The notes: generated by a model not told the origin, from the sequence alone. A DNA stretch of 64,000 bases from an uncultured Thermogutta sp. (GCA_937128505.1 CAKZMM010000026.1:24654-88653); one strand, 5' to 3'. Positions 52,716-63,924 are shown, counted from the first letter of the stretch. Made by a program: numbers and translations.

Positions 52716-55340
52716 ATGATGCTTCAACTGGATGAGCATGTCCTAGCAGCACGCCGGCTTTTAAACGAAACGTGGGCGAAGTTGCACGCGCAGCATCAGG
52801 AGGGTAAGTCCGCCATCCAGATATGCCGGGCAATCGCGGATGCGCGCGACGAATTGGTCAAGTCGCTGCTTTACAGTAGCGCCGAGGAGGCAGGGGTCCG
52901 CCCGGATGAAATTCTTCAGCAGATCGCGTTGGTGGCCCATGCCGGTTATGGCCGGCGAGATGTCTCCCCGTGCTCAGACGTCGATCTGATGGTCCTTTGG
53001 CCAAAGCGTCGGTCGCCCACCGTGCGGCTTGTTGTGGAGCATGTCTTTCGCGACCTCTTTGATGCAGGGCTCACCGTGGGCCATAGCGTTCGCACTCCGC
53101 TGGAGGCATGTCAGCTTTCTGTCCAAGACGTGCAGATTTTTACGTCGTTGGTGGAGTCCCGTTTAATCGTGGGGCAAATCGAGCTTTTCCACGAGTTTTG
53201 GGAGCATTACCGCCGGCAGATCCACCACAAAAGGACGAAACTTTTTGAAGCAGTGCTGGAAGCGCGGGAAAAAGAACGTGAACGATTCGGCGAAACCGTT
53301 TATCTGATCGAGCCGCATTTAAAGCGGTCCGACGGCGGGTTGCGGGACATTCATTTCCTTCGATGGATTGGGTTGCTTCGCTACGGAACGCGCGAGCCAG
53401 AAGCTCTAACGGACCTTGGTGCTCTGTCCTCTGAGGATCTGGAAACGCTTCGCAACGCTACTGAATTCTTGTTGCGTGTGCGCAATGAGATGCATTTCCA
53501 TCTCCGCCGTGCGGCAGATATTTTGGGCCGGTCCGAACAATGGTACTTGGCAGAAAGATTTAACTACGCTCCCATGGACGGTTTGTTGCCCGTAGAAGTT
53601 TTCATGCAGGAGTATTTCCGACACACATCCGCGGTAAGTCGGATCGTGCGACGGTTTGTCAATTTGGCAAGGCCGAAGCGGCGATGGCGTTCGTGGGGCC
53701 TCGTTTTTGCAACGCGGCTAGGCCAGCACTGGCTGATGACCTCCGGAACCATTGAAGCGACCGCAGCGGGTAAAAAACGCTTAACGGAAGGATTGGAGGG
53801 GGTGCTCGAACTGCTTCTCCTTGCGAATGAATTGGACCGCGAAATCCCCCCCGCTATCTGGGAGCTGATCCGGCAATCTGCCAATCCAACTTGGGCGGTA
53901 ACACCCCAAGCGGTTGATCAATTCTTAAAACTACTGAGTTGTCCTAATCGACTGGAAACTATTCTCCAAGAGTTACACCAGCTTGGGTTGCTAGAGCGGT
54001 TTATTCCAGGCCTCGCGCGGACCCGCGGACTACTTCAATTTAATCAGTACCACAAGTATACGGTGGATCAGCATTGTCTGAAGGCGGTTGGATGGGCAAG
54101 CCAATTGGCTAAAGACCCCGGCACGCTAGGCAAGGTGTACCGCAGTTTGGTGCGTCGGGACCTGCTGCACCTGGCCCTTCTTGTCCACGACTTGGGTAAA
54201 GGCTACTCGGAAGATCATTGCAGGGTGGGGCGTCGACTGGCCGAGCAAACGGCCGAGCAACTCGGCCTTTTGCCTGAAAATCGTGATCTTTTGGTCTACT
54301 TGGTCGAACAGCATCTGATGATGAATCACCTGGCCTTTCGGCGCGATACCGACGATGAGCACACGGTCGTCCGGTTTGCGGTTGAAATTGGCTCTCCTGA
54401 GCGGCTCGGAATGCTGTTGATCCTAACGGCGGCGGATCTGGCAGCAGTCGGCCCCGGTACCTGGAACTCCTGGAAGGAAGAAGTGCTCACCGAGTTGTAC
54501 CATCGCACCATGCGACATTTAGTCGGAGACAGCCTTTCGTTCGTTCCAGAAGCCTTTTTCCAACAACAAGCGAAGGCTGTGGCACAATGGCTGGGCTCCG
54601 ACAGCGCGCTACCATTCTTCGCCAGGCAACTCCAGCAATTGCCCGGGACTTATCTCAGCAGCACGCCCCCGGCGGAGATTGCAAGAGACTTACGGCTTTT
54701 GGCCCGGCTCCAACCGCAGGATGTGCATGTTGAGATCGAATGGCGCGCAGAACGCGGTACCCTGACCGTCCTAGTGGCCACGAATGAGCAAGTCTCACAG
54801 GGGATTTTTCACCGAATTGCCGGGGCTTTGAGCAGCCAGGGTCTCGAGATTTTAGCCGCGCAGATCCATACCTTGGCGGATGGTTGGATCATCGACCGCT
54901 TTGAAGTTCGCGATCCCGACTATGACGCCAAACCGCCTCAAAATCGTCTCGACACGATTGCCGAGACCATAAAAACGGCCTTACGACAAAGGGGACCGGC
55001 GCAATTTCGGTTCCGGCAAAGTTGGTTTGATCGCCCTTCAGCGCGGACAACCTTGCTGCAAGCAACTTCCCGGGTCGAGATCACCAATAATGTGTCCCCT
55101 CAATTCACGGTGATCGACGTATTCACCGCCGATCGTCCCGGGCTCCTTTACACCATTGCGAAGACCCTGTTCGAAGCCGGATTGTCGGTCGGGCGGGCTA
55201 AAATCGGCACTTACCTAGATCAGGTGGTAGACGTGTTCTATGTTACCGATCAAGCCGGCCAAAGAATCACGGATCCGGCCGAGTTGGCAAAACTCCGCAC
55301 CAAGATTCTCGAAGCCATTGAGTCATTCGAACCTCGGTAG
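52716..55340 (+). CDS. glnD: [Protein-PII] uridylyltransferase GlnD
   Basis: Uridylylates and de-uridylylates the PII signal protein in response to glutamine. The 874-residue layout is canonical: nucleotidyltransferase domain with GYGRRDVSPCSDVDL at 77-91 (catalytic Asp 88 and 90), the GlnD-PII helical domain with LKRSDGGLRDIHFLRW, an HD phosphohydrolase domain with HLALLVHDLGKGYSEDH, and two C-terminal ACT domains (VTVLVATNEQVSQGIF and FTVIDVFTADRPGLLYTIAKTL) that sense glutamine. No PII gene or glutamine synthetase is next to it. ATG at 52716, with a second ATG immediately after. Confidence 0.96.
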   Translation: MMLQLDEHVLAARRLLNETWAKLHAQHQEGKSAIQICRAIADARDELVKSLLYSSAEEAGVRPDEILQQIALVAHAGYGRRDVSPCSDVDLMVLWPKRRSPTVRLVVEHVFRDLFDAGLTVGHSVRTPLEACQLSVQDVQIFTSLVESRLIVGQIELFHEFWEHYRRQIHHKRTKLFEAVLEAREKERERFGETVYLIEPHLKRSDGGLRDIHFLRWIGLLRYGTREPEALTDLGALSSEDLETLRNATEFLLRVRNEMHFHLRRAADILGRSEQWYLAERFNYAPMDGLLPVEVFMQEYFRHTSAVSRIVRRFVNLARPKRRWRSWGLVFATRLGQHWLMTSGTIEATAAGKKRLTEGLEGVLELLLLANELDREIPPAIWELIRQSANPTWAVTPQAVDQFLKLLSCPNRLETILQELHQLGLLERFIPGLARTRGLLQFNQYHKYTVDQHCLKAVGWASQLAKDPGTLGKVYRSLVRRDLLHLALLVHDLGKGYSEDHCRVGRRLAEQTAEQLGLLPENRDLLVYLVEQHLMMNHLAFRRDTDDEHTVVRFAVEIGSPERLGMLLILTAADLAAVGPGTWNSWKEEVLTELYHRTMRHLVGDSLSFVPEAFFQQQAKAVAQWLGSDSALPFFARQLQQLPGTYLSSTPPAEIARDLRLLARLQPQDVHVEIEWRAERGTLTVLVATNEQVSQGIFHRIAGALSSQGLEILAAQIHTLADGWIIDRFEVRDPDYDAKPPQNRLDTIAETIKTALRQRGPAQFRFRQSWFDRPSARTTLLQATSRVEITNNVSPQFTVIDVFTADRPGLLYTIAKTLFEAGLSVGRAKIGTYLDQVVDVFYVTDQAGQRITDPAELAKLRTKILEAIESFEPR

Positions 55341-55410
55341 GCCACAGAGGTTCCCCGCCCGCCTTTGCGGTGCGGTGCTCTTGTGCCGCCTCGGCCCCTT
55401 TATTTGCGTT

Positions 55411-55860
55411 TTATTTGCGCGTGGGCCGACTGGCTTCTTCCATTTGATCGATGTAGCGGCGGAGTCGCTCCAGCTCGTCCGTCACATGCCGAAGTTTGAG
55501 CATATTCTCCACCCGCTTCAACAACTCGAACTTGTTCACCGGTTTACTCAGAAAGTCGTCACAGCCTGCCGCCACGGCCCGTTCGATATCTCCCAGCTCG
55601 TTCAGTGCGGTGACCATCAACACCATGATATCCCGGGTCTGCGGGCTATCTTTAATCCTGCGACAGACCTCGAAACCACTTAATTTGGGCATCATGATAT
55701 CCAGGAGGATAAGATCTGGTTGGAAACTTGCGACTTTTTCCAAAGTCTCCCGACCGTCGCTTGCCACTGCAATTTCGCAGTCCAGCTCGCTCAGATACAC
55801 CTCAAGAAGTTCGACATTAGGTGCATTATCATCAGCGATAAGAATCTTGCTTTTGGCCAT
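55411..55860 (-). CDS. Stand-alone response-regulator receiver protein (CheY-like)
   Basis: A single receiver domain of about 149 residues from the ATG at 55860; a GTG three codons upstream (55869) sits closer to an AGGA and is an alternative start. Acidic pocket D10-D11, phosphoacceptor D54 (LLDIMMP), T84 and K106 (LSKPV) are all present. After the domain is a short charged helix (RHVTDELERLRRYIDQMEEA) that could form a coiled coil. There is no output domain and no histidine kinase nearby, so the partner is unknown. The gene is convergent with glnD, 70 bp away. Confidence 0.94.
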   Translation of the reverse strand: MAKSKILIADDNAPNVELLEVYLSELDCEIAVASDGRETLEKVASFQPDLILLDIMMPKLSGFEVCRRIKDSPQTRDIMVLMVTALNELGDIERAVAAGCDDFLSKPVNKFELLKRVENMLKLRHVTDELERLRRYIDQMEEASRPTRK

Positions 55861-55934
55861 AACACGCACTATTCCTGAGGAAAAAGAGTTGACGAATCCC
55901 TTCGCCGGAGCACTGCGATACCGGCCGATTTATT

Positions 55935-56942
55935 TTAACCGTATTCCCCGGTGCCCAAAACCTGTTTTTCCACCGCGTGACAACAAACCTCGTGCCCATT
56001 CAGATCAAGACGGCGGGGTTCCTTCACTTTACACACGGCTTTAGCCCACGGGCAGCGCGGATGAAATCGGCACCCACTCGGCGGTTTTGCCGGACTGGGA
56101 ACGTCCCCTTCCAGTCGAATGCGTTCAGGTCGGTGGCCGGGATTAATTCGCGGAATAGCCGACAAAAGAGCCTGGGTATAAGGGTGCAATGGTTGAGAAT
56201 ACAGCTCTTGGCTAGTGGCCAATTCCACGATTTGTCCCAAGTACATCACCGCCACACGATCGGAGAGATACTCCACAACCGACAAATCATGAGAGATGAA
56301 AAGATAAGTCAAATCGTGCTTTTGTCTTAGGTCCATCAAGAGGTTAATGATTTGGGATTGGAGTGAAACATCTAGCGCCGAAAGCGGCTCATCGAGCACC
56401 AAAAACTTTGGCTGAAGGATGAGTGCCCGGGCGATGCTGATCCGCTGCCTCTGACCACCGGAAAACTCGTGCGGATAGCGGGCGATGGCTTCCGGCCCTA
56501 GCCCTACTTCCTTGAGCGTCTCGATGACTGCCTCCAGCCGTTCCTGACGAGTTCCCCGCCGGTGAACAATCAGCCCCTCCTCTACGATGGCTCGAACGGT
56601 CATGCGGGGGTTTAGCGAGCCATATGGATCCTGGAAGACAATCTGCATGTCCTGCCGCAATTCGCGCAGCTTTCGCGGAGATTGTTCCAAGACGTCTCGG
56701 CCCTCAAAAAAGATGCGACCTTCCGTGGGTTCAAGGAGCCGTAGGATCGTACGTCCAGCCGTGGTTTTTCCACAACCCGATTCCCCGACCAATCCGAGCG
56801 TTTCTCCCTTGCGAATGGAAAAGGAGATGCCATCCACGGCGCGAACATAGCCTACCACCCGTGAAAACACTCCACGGCGTATGGGGAAGTATTTCTTAAG
56901 CCCCTGCACTTCTAAAAGGGGCGAGTCTTTGGTCGCAATCAT
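55935..56942 (-). CDS. Peptide/oligopeptide ABC transporter ATPase (OppF/DppF type)
   Basis: A 335-residue ATPase for import of peptides or related solutes. Walker [13 protein letters not shown] near residues 53-64, signature [15 protein letters not shown], Walker [13 protein letters not shown], and the C-terminal [14 protein letters not shown], the cysteine-rich motif of Opp/Dpp ATPases. Its ATG overlaps the stop of the OppD-type gene by four bases (ATGA), so they are translationally coupled. It is the last gene of the five-gene transporter cluster. Confidence 0.96.
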   Translation of the reverse strand: MIATKDSPLLEVQGLKKYFPIRRGVFSRVVGYVRAVDGISFSIRKGETLGLVGESGCGKTTAGRTILRLLEPTEGRIFFEGRDVLEQSPRKLRELRQDMQIVFQDPYGSLNPRMTVRAIVEEGLIVHRRGTRQERLEAVIETLKEVGLGPEAIARYPHEFSGGQRQRISIARALILQPKFLVLDEPLSALDVSLQSQIINLLMDLRQKHDLTYLFISHDLSVVEYLSDRVAVMYLGQIVELATSQELYSQPLHPYTQALLSAIPRINPGHRPERIRLEGDVPSPAKPPSGCRFHPRCPWAKAVCKVKEPRRLDLNGHEVCCHAVEKQVLGTGEYG

Positions 56943-57934
56943 CGCAAGTCTAATTCACCCGCAAAATGACAGCGTACGTAGTGTCCTGGTGCCACCGTCG
57001 ACAATTCCGGTTCGACTTCTACGCAAATCGGCTGCTTCCATTTGCACCGGGGATGGAATTTGCAACCGCTGGGCAACGCAATCGGCTTCGGAACGTCACC
57101 GGGAATCGTGGGTAGTCGCTCTTCTTTTTTGGCTCCCAAGGCCGGCCGACTGTTCAACAGCCCAAAGGTATACGGATGCATCCGATGATGAAATAGTTCG
57201 CTGACCGGGGCATGCTCGACTACCTTCGATGCATACATCACCGCCACTTCGTCGGCCATTTCGGCCACGACTCCTAGGTCGTGGGTGATAATTAAGATTG
57301 ACATTCCCGAGTCGCCCTGTAGTGATCGCAGCAGATCGAGAATCTGCGCCTGGATCGTCACATCCAAGGCGGTGGTTGGCTCGTCGGCAATTAGAAGCTT
57401 CGGCTCACAGGCTAGCGCCATCGCAATCATTGCCCGCTGCCGCATCCCGCCCGAAAGTTGATGGGGATACATATCCACGGTCCTCTCGGGATCCGGAATG
57501 CGGACTTTTTTTAACATCGTGATGGCCCGATCACGAGCCGTCTGCCGGTCAACCCGTTGATGAATTAAAATGGCCTCCATAATTTGGAAGCCTATCGTGA
57601 AAACGGGATTGAGCGAAGTCATCGGCTCCTGAAAGATCATCGAGATCTGCCGACCGCGAATCCTCCGCATTTCCGACTCCGATAGCTCGGTAAGGACTCG
57701 CGGATTGCCGTCTTCAAAAAACGTGATCTTTCCGGAGACGATTCGGCCCGGGGGACTAACCAGTCGCATGATCGAAAGCGCGGTCACCGATTTACCGCAC
57801 CCTGATTCTCCCACCAATCCAAGGGTCTTGCCCACAGGGATAGCCAGGGAAAGACCGTCGACGGCTTTCGCGGTTCCCTCATCGGTGAAAAAATAGGTCC
57901 GCAGGTCCTCTATACGTAAGAGCTCGGTCGCCAT
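56939..57934 (-). CDS. Peptide/oligopeptide ABC transporter ATPase (OppD/DppD type)
   Basis: A 331-residue ATPase partner of the OppF-type protein. Walker [14 protein letters not shown], signature [15 protein letters not shown], Walker [13 protein letters not shown], and a C-terminal [14 protein letters not shown] motif; these two ATPases are separate genes, unlike the fused YejF. It follows the OppC-type permease by 147 bp on the same strand. Confidence 0.96.
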   Translation of the reverse strand: MATELLRIEDLRTYFFTDEGTAKAVDGLSLAIPVGKTLGLVGESGCGKSVTALSIMRLVSPPGRIVSGKITFFEDGNPRVLTELSESEMRRIRGRQISMIFQEPMTSLNPVFTIGFQIMEAILIHQRVDRQTARDRAITMLKKVRIPDPERTVDMYPHQLSGGMRQRAMIAMALACEPKLLIADEPTTALDVTIQAQILDLLRSLQGDSGMSILIITHDLGVVAEMADEVAVMYASKVVEHAPVSELFHHRMHPYTFGLLNSRPALGAKKEERLPTIPGDVPKPIALPSGCKFHPRCKWKQPICVEVEPELSTVAPGHYVRCHFAGELDLR

Positions 57935-58081
57935 CGTGTCATTCTGTTGAGCTTATGATTCTCCAAACTCGCAGCACCGGGCCCATTTGCTGACGGGCAC
58001 CGACCTCCTCTCCCCGATGCACACCCTGGATGGTCAGATATGCGCTCTGGATAGCGCACCTGCCCGGCAGAGCGTCACTGC

Positions 58082-59167
58082 TTACTTTCCTGCTTCCCGC
58101 AAACGGGGGTCAGTGGCTTCTTGAAGCGCTTCTCCGATCAAATTGTAGGCAAGAACCGTCAGGAAGATGGCCAAACCCGGGAAAACAATCAGCCACCACA
58201 TTTGTAAATTCGAGCGCCCCGCGTTCAGGAGGCTACCCCAACTCGGATGAGGAGGCGGCGTGCCAAATCCCAGAAAGCTCAAGCCGCTTTCGATTAATAT
58301 GGCCGATGCGATTCCGAAGCTTATGGGCACCAGAATGGGAGCCAAAGCATTGGGGAGAATGTGCCGGAAAATGATCCGCAATCCTCGGGCTCCAAGGGCT
58401 CGTGCTGCCGTCACAAATTCCGAATTGTTCAATCGGATGAATTCCCCGCGTGTCAGACGGGCAATTCCGGTCCAGCCCGTCAATCCGAGTACCGCCATCA
58501 CATGCCAAATCGTGGGATTCTCAATGATCGCGATTAGCGCAAGAATCAGCACTAGGGAAGGGATGCACATCACCAGTTCGATTAACCGGCTCAATAGGAT
58601 GTCAACCCATCGGCCGAAATAACCTGCCAAGGCCCCCACGATAATGCCGATTACAGCCGCGATCCCCGTGCTAACGAAACCTACGAGTAATGCCGTGCGC
58701 GTTCCGTGCACCATCTGAGCAAATACATCTATTCCCTCCTGGGTAGTGCCCATTAAATGGTAGCGGTTTGGCTTTCCATCAGCCCCCGTAGGATTGCCCG
58801 GATGACCGGGCCATTCGTCTTTGGTTACACGGCGGTACGGGTCCTGATAAACCAGTGGCCAAATTGCCCAACTGTTTGGATCATTCCGTTTGAGGTTCTG
58901 AACATATCGCTTGCGGAATTTATCGCGGAAAAAGATTTCGTTTTCCCAACGCGGATTGAAATAAGCCATCGCTGGGAAATAAAGCCGCCCTTTATATTTA
59001 CAAACAATAGGTCGCGTTCCCGCGATGGCCGGCGACAACAGAGCAACGATCGCCAAAAGAATGACATAAATCAGGGCTGCCATCGCCAATTTGCGGCGGC
59101 GGAATCGAACCCAGACTTCCCGCCAAAATCCGCGGCTAATCGCTTGGTGGGGAATTTCCGCTGACAC
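58082..59167 (-). CDS. Peptide ABC transporter permease (OppC/YejE type)
   Basis: A 361-residue permease with an N-terminal membrane helix (about 28-48), a long periplasmic insert (about 50-150), and the five-helix transport domain. The conserved EAA loop reads RALGARGLRIIFRHILPNALAPI. The insert is larger than in ordinary OppC and resembles the YejE/microcin C class. The C-terminal WWLIVFPGLAIFLTVLAYNLIGEALQEATDPRL is a family signature. ATG start. Confidence 0.95.
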   Translation of the reverse strand: MSAEIPHQAISRGFWREVWVRFRRRKLAMAALIYVILLAIVALLSPAIAGTRPIVCKYKGRLYFPAMAYFNPRWENEIFFRDKFRKRYVQNLKRNDPNSWAIWPLVYQDPYRRVTKDEWPGHPGNPTGADGKPNRYHLMGTTQEGIDVFAQMVHGTRTALLVGFVSTGIAAVIGIIVGALAGYFGRWVDILLSRLIELVMCIPSLVLILALIAIIENPTIWHVMAVLGLTGWTGIARLTRGEFIRLNNSEFVTAARALGARGLRIIFRHILPNALAPILVPISFGIASAILIESGLSFLGFGTPPPHPSWGSLLNAGRSNLQMWWLIVFPGLAIFLTVLAYNLIGEALQEATDPRLREAGK

Positions 59168-59726
59168 AGCAAGCCCTTTTATTCCGCGCAGATGAGCCTG
59201 TGCACTACCTTCGAGTTCCGATTAATTCCCTGTGCTCCTAAGAAATTCAAGCCGGCGGTGCGAGAATCGCCATCTTGACTACTTCCTATGCCAAGGGCTT
59301 ACGCGCGTTCCACCTTATGCTACGTATGATACTTTATGCCAAGTACGACACATGAGTAACCTGAATACGCATTGCGAACTTCTAGGCCAACGAAGGCGCG
59401 AAGCCAATACCTCAAGTTTTTCGCCCCATGTTGTGCCGTAAAACGGACCTTCCCATCGGCTTTTCATTCCCGAGAATTCAATCGCTACCAGAGAACGGCG
59501 TCACACGGCAACCAATCCTTCCTCAGGGAATTTCCCTCCGCAAATCTCCCTCGAGTGTTATCAGGCCTCCTGTGGTAGCGGAGCTGTCTCTATGCACGTC
59601 TTCTGCAAGGCAATCGGATTTCCTAGTCACGGTCTTCCATTTTGCCCTAGGTAGCACTTTGCCTATGGTCACGGGTAAGCACGACTATCCGCTTGAGAGC
59701 GTCTCTCAGCAACATAATTTGACCCA
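59168..59726. other. Long gap inside the transporter cluster, 0.56 kb
   Basis: Between the OppB- and OppC-type permeases, which in most bacteria adjoin. No gene or repeat seen. It may contain a second promoter. Confidence 0.45.
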
Positions 59727-60719
59727 TCACGAATACGTTACCCGCGGATCCACCACGGCATAAAGCACATCGGCCACAAGTTGCCCAAGGAGCGTCAACA
59801 AAGAAAACATTAACGTCAATCCCATGATGGTCGGGTAATCACGCTCGGTAATCGCCTCGAAAAAGAGCCGGCCCATTCCCGGCCATGTGAAAATCTGCTC
59901 CAAAATGACCGAACCGCTCAAAAGAGCCGGCATGGTCAAACCGATAAGGGTCACAAACGGAATCAAGGTATTTCGGAAGGCGTGCCTAACAATGACGTGA
60001 AAGGGGTGAACCCCTTTGGCCCGAGCGGTGCGGATGTAATCTTGCCGAATCACTTCCAACATGTTCGCTTTAACGAACCGAGAAAAATAGGCCAGGCTAC
60101 CGTAGGTAAAACAAGTGACCGGCAAGATCATGTGCCGGAGGACATCGCCCACTTTACCGAAAAACGATAGTTCCCGGTAATTGTCACTCACCATGCCAAA
60201 AAGGGGTAACTCCCACGGAGTACCTGCCATTCGCACCGCAAAAAAGATAAGTAGAAGGAGTGCCGCCACAAAAGTGGGAAGCGAGTACAGCATGTAAAGA
60301 AAGGTGCTTAAAGCTCGCTCGTCGGGCTTACCACTCCTCACCGTGGCAAAGAGGCCCATGGGGACCGACAGCAAATAGGCCAAAAAGAGCGAAGTTCCCG
60401 ACAATAGCAAAGTAGGTCCGATTCTCTCGCCAATCAGTTTGGCCACCGGCTGGCGCCGCGAAAGAGATCGCCCCAAATCCAGTTGAACAACACGGCTCAT
60501 CCAATGGAAATACGCCTCGGTCCAGTGTTTGTCGAGCCCGTAGGCCCGTTTCATTCTTTCCAGGTCTTCGGGGCGAATTCGCCGACTGGGATCGGTCTCT
60601 CCCAAAGCGTACGTCAGCGGCGTCCCCGGCATATTACGGATCAAGCCGTAAACCACGAAGGTTATGAGTACCAGGGTCACAAGCCCGATTAAAACCCGCC
60701 GAATCAGATACTGAAACAT
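59727..60719 (-). CDS. Peptide ABC transporter permease (OppB/DppB type)
   Basis: A 330-residue permease starting MFQYLIRRVLIGLVTLVLITFVVYGLIR, the usual first helix of this class. About six membrane helices. EAA loop: RTARAKGVHPFHVIVRHAFRNTLIPFVTLIG. The C-terminal LTLMFSLLTLLGQLVADVLYAVVDPRV is typical. It lies between the binding protein and the OppC-type permease. Confidence 0.96.
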   Translation of the reverse strand: MFQYLIRRVLIGLVTLVLITFVVYGLIRNMPGTPLTYALGETDPSRRIRPEDLERMKRAYGLDKHWTEAYFHWMSRVVQLDLGRSLSRRQPVAKLIGERIGPTLLLSGTSLFLAYLLSVPMGLFATVRSGKPDERALSTFLYMLYSLPTFVAALLLLIFFAVRMAGTPWELPLFGMVSDNYRELSFFGKVGDVLRHMILPVTCFTYGSLAYFSRFVKANMLEVIRQDYIRTARAKGVHPFHVIVRHAFRNTLIPFVTLIGLTMPALLSGSVILEQIFTWPGMGRLFFEAITERDYPTIMGLTLMFSLLTLLGQLVADVLYAVVDPRVTYS

Positions 60720-60939
60720 GCGAATTTACGATGAATTGCGGAAGCGATTGTCCTTCGACTCAATCCCCCGAGATTGAGGCGATTACGTTGAAGCTCGAGG
60801 CCACCGTCTTAATCCCCCGCGTGCCGCAATCGCAACCGGAAGAACGCTAGCAACGCCCTCTTCCAAGCGTACGCTTTTTTGGCTTACCTCTATCGGTGCT
60901 AAAAGCAAGACCTCTTGCCCTTTCCTCGACTCCGGATCG

Positions 60940-63072
60940 CTACGGGATAAGTTTTGGTACTTTATGAATGCTGCCGAAGCCAGGCCCATAATGGTAAGGT
61001 CCTCGCGGGCTAAACGTGTACCCCCGCAGATGTTTGTTGAAACCGTACATGGCGGGCCGATAATAAAGCCATGTATACGGCTGATCCTCGTAAAGAATAC
61101 GATGGATTTGGGCGTAGATCTCGGCCCGCTTCTTCGGGTCGAATTCCCTTTTTCCCAACCAAAAGAGGCGGTCCACTTCCGGATTTGAGTACTGCCCGAA
61201 ATTTCGCATTTCGCCGGTTTTCCAGATGTTTTCCGCCGTATCCGGATCTGCCCCCGTACCCCAACCTCCGTGGAAGGCCTCGAAATCATGTGACCGGGTT
61301 TTTTCCTGAAGGACGGTGAACTCCATCGGGCGAATTCTGCAAACGACGCCGATTTGTTCAAGGCTCTCTCGGAGTAAATTGCAGATAGCAATCCTCAGAG
61401 GGATATTGGAAACCAGAATATTGAACTCAAACTTGACACGCCTGCCACCGATCATCTTATCGCGAATCCCATCCCCGTCGTTATCTACCCAGCCGGCTTC
61501 GTCGAGCAATGCCTCGGCCTTATCGAGGTCTTGCTTAAAGTACGGTAGTGGCGGCTTTGGTGCCCAGGCTGAATTAGGATGAAAGATTCCGTTGCACGGT
61601 TCGGCTAAGCCATAAAGCAACCGGTCGAACATCTCCTGGTAATTGAATGCGTACGACATTGCTCGACGCACACGCGCATCCGCGAAAAACGGTGATTTGG
61701 TATTCCAGCAAAAATAGAAGTAGGTCCATTCTGTGGCATACACCTTGGTGTTACGCTCGTAAAATTCCCCATCGTTGGTTTGAGTCGTCCATTGCTCGGG
61801 CGTAAGAATCATTTCGTCGATTCGTCCGCTTTTTAATGCCATCAAAGCCACTGCCGGCTCGGCGATGATGCGGAACCGAACCTCTCGGAAAAACGGCTTA
61901 TCACGAACTTGCCGGCCTTGGTGCATATACCAACCTTCCCGACTTTGTAAAACAATCTCCTGCCCGCGCTGACGGCTCACGATCTGATAGGCCCCACCAG
62001 AGACCGGCTGGTTCTCATACCGGATGTGATAATCACTATCTTGCAGCGTTGGGTCTTGATGAATGGAGCGCTCATAAATGTGGCGAGGGATCACAGGAAA
62101 ATTCAGATTCCACACATTGGTGGCAAGGGCCTCTTTGTGGAAGAAGACCAGCGTCCGGTCATCATAGGCCTCGATCCAACGGATTTGATCCGTCCCGCTT
62201 CGCACAGCCGGTACCGGTACTTGATCCGACATAATGACTTTGAAGGAGAATACCACATCGTGGGCAGTGATCGGATGACCGTCGGACCAAGTGAGATCGT
62301 CACGTATCACGACTTTATCCATCAGATAATCACTGCTTGTCTGCCAAGAGACCACGGTATCCTTTGCGGCAAACGGGGTGAAACTCCAGTCAAAACTAAA
62401 AAGCCCGAAGCCGGTGAGACCCACCACATCAAACTCCGTGGCGGAGTCTATCATCAGAGGATTCGTGCTCTTGACATCCGCAGCGGTGTGCCGAAAGATC
62501 GTCGCATCCCAATCGACTTCTTGATCACTCCGCGGCAACCTTCCCAAGACGGAAAGGATTTGCCGATTCGTCTCGGCCGAAGTATTCCAAATTCGCAGTG
62601 CCTCTTGCAAGCTGATCAAAGGTTCTTCCCTTGCCTGGCGCTGTCGCATAAGCTCCAAGGAATCCAAAACCGGCCGATCAAGCCACGTGGTTTTGGCTTC
62701 TACCTCTGCAAGGCTGGGGGGAATAAAAGGCTCCACCAGGTCGCCCAAACGAAACGGTTTCTCGGTCCCTTTTGGCCGGGGGGCGGCAGCCATTTCTGAA
62801 CTTTTCGGACCGACTGAAGAACTCGAAGAAAGAGACTGATCAGCCCGCCCTCCCGATCCAAGCGATTCGGAGCTCGACGTATTCGAAGCTCCCAACGCTA
62901 GCTCTCCTTGTTCGGCTCGTTGATCTCCGGAATTCTCCGCGTTCAATGTTGAATAAAGCTCTTCCTCAGGCTCGCTCATGCACCCGGTGAGGCACACCAG
63001 CCAAACGGCTCCCGCTGAGATTAGCGCAACCAAGAGGTCACGACGTAACGGAAGAATCCTCAGAAGGTTCAT
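60940..63072 (-). CDS. Peptide ABC transporter substrate-binding lipoprotein (SBP family 5)
   Basis: A 710-residue lipoprotein: signal helix then lipobox LTGC near residues 29-32, followed by a Ser/Ala-rich linker (about 35-100). The binding domain (about 120-705) has the family-5 pattern, with DLTWSDGHPITAHDVVFSFKV near 265, VRRAMSYAFNYQEMFDRLLYG, and LLDEAGWVDNDGDGIRDKM. The size resembles YejA-type proteins. It is the first gene of the cluster and sets substrate choice, probably peptides or a related compound. Confidence 0.95.
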   Translation of the reverse strand: MNLLRILPLRRDLLVALISAGAVWLVCLTGCMSEPEEELYSTLNAENSGDQRAEQGELALGASNTSSSESLGSGGRADQSLSSSSSVGPKSSEMAAAPRPKGTEKPFRLGDLVEPFIPPSLAEVEAKTTWLDRPVLDSLELMRQRQAREEPLISLQEALRIWNTSAETNRQILSVLGRLPRSDQEVDWDATIFRHTAADVKSTNPLMIDSATEFDVVGLTGFGLFSFDWSFTPFAAKDTVVSWQTSSDYLMDKVVIRDDLTWSDGHPITAHDVVFSFKVIMSDQVPVPAVRSGTDQIRWIEAYDDRTLVFFHKEALATNVWNLNFPVIPRHIYERSIHQDPTLQDSDYHIRYENQPVSGGAYQIVSRQRGQEIVLQSREGWYMHQGRQVRDKPFFREVRFRIIAEPAVALMALKSGRIDEMILTPEQWTTQTNDGEFYERNTKVYATEWTYFYFCWNTKSPFFADARVRRAMSYAFNYQEMFDRLLYGLAEPCNGIFHPNSAWAPKPPLPYFKQDLDKAEALLDEAGWVDNDGDGIRDKMIGGRRVKFEFNILVSNIPLRIAICNLLRESLEQIGVVCRIRPMEFTVLQEKTRSHDFEAFHGGWGTGADPDTAENIWKTGEMRNFGQYSNPEVDRLFWLGKREFDPKKRAEIYAQIHRILYEDQPYTWLYYRPAMYGFNKHLRGYTFSPRGPYHYGPGFGSIHKVPKLIP

Positions 63073-63165
63073 ATGAGGACCATCCCAATTCGAGAGTTTA
63101 CTACTATTCGCAGCTGCGGCCTGCGTCGGGCCTTTTTGATAAACGCCTTAATTAAAACAAACTTA

Positions 63166-63191
63166 TCCTGATAATATGTCCTGATAATATT
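63166..63191. repeat. 13-bp tandem duplication
   Basis: TCCTGATAATATG (63166-63178) followed by TCCTGATAATATT (63179-63191). Confidence 0.8.
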
Positions 63192-63924
63192 AAGAATTGT
63201 TGAATAAAGGGTCGCGCTAAAAAAGCCATGCTAAAACCAAGATTTGCGCACTCGCATGCGGCAGAGGGCAAAATCGGACCCTACACCGAGTATACACCTA
63301 ATCAAGGCCAAAAGCGCAACGCAGCAAGTCTTTACAAATTTACTAAGTTATTTTTTGCCAGTTTTATTTTTGCAGACCGACTGTTTGCCACAAGAAACAA
63401 TCGGGTTCCACAGTTCGGAGCACGCTCGGTGAAGTAAAGCGACCTGGGTCAGCTTAAACCGAAAAAACCCGCCCTTGTAAAGAGCTTCTTGATCAGCCTG
63501 TACACCTCGCAACTAGACGGTTCACAGTTGCCCCCGGGAAAGCTTTTCAACTTTTTCGCAAGATTCGATTTTTAAAGTCCTTAGGACGCGGTACCTTCTA
63601 CGGTGGGTCTACCTTTCGGATACTACAGACAAAGGGTATCGAGGTCAAGAACCTCAGTTTGAGGCTGGAAAGACCGGGCAATTCGAGCAAGTTAATGGCT
63701 GAATAAGACAAAAAACCAAAGAATCTCGGCCGACCGTCAATTTAGATTACTTTGATGATGATTTGTGTGCTCTTTCGCTTGCACTCTTTCTGCAAATATT
63801 TCCCGGTATCTGGGTGGTCATGATTGGGAATGTTTGAGGAGCAAGCTTCAATTTGCCGGTGGGCCAATTCAGAGGGAAATCCGGCGGGAATTTGCCGGCT
63901 TTGTAGGTGCCGCCTTCCCAATCA

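Noticed and set aside
62026..62799. 257-codon plus-strand frame
   Set aside because: Shadow of the substrate-binding protein gene on the minus strand.
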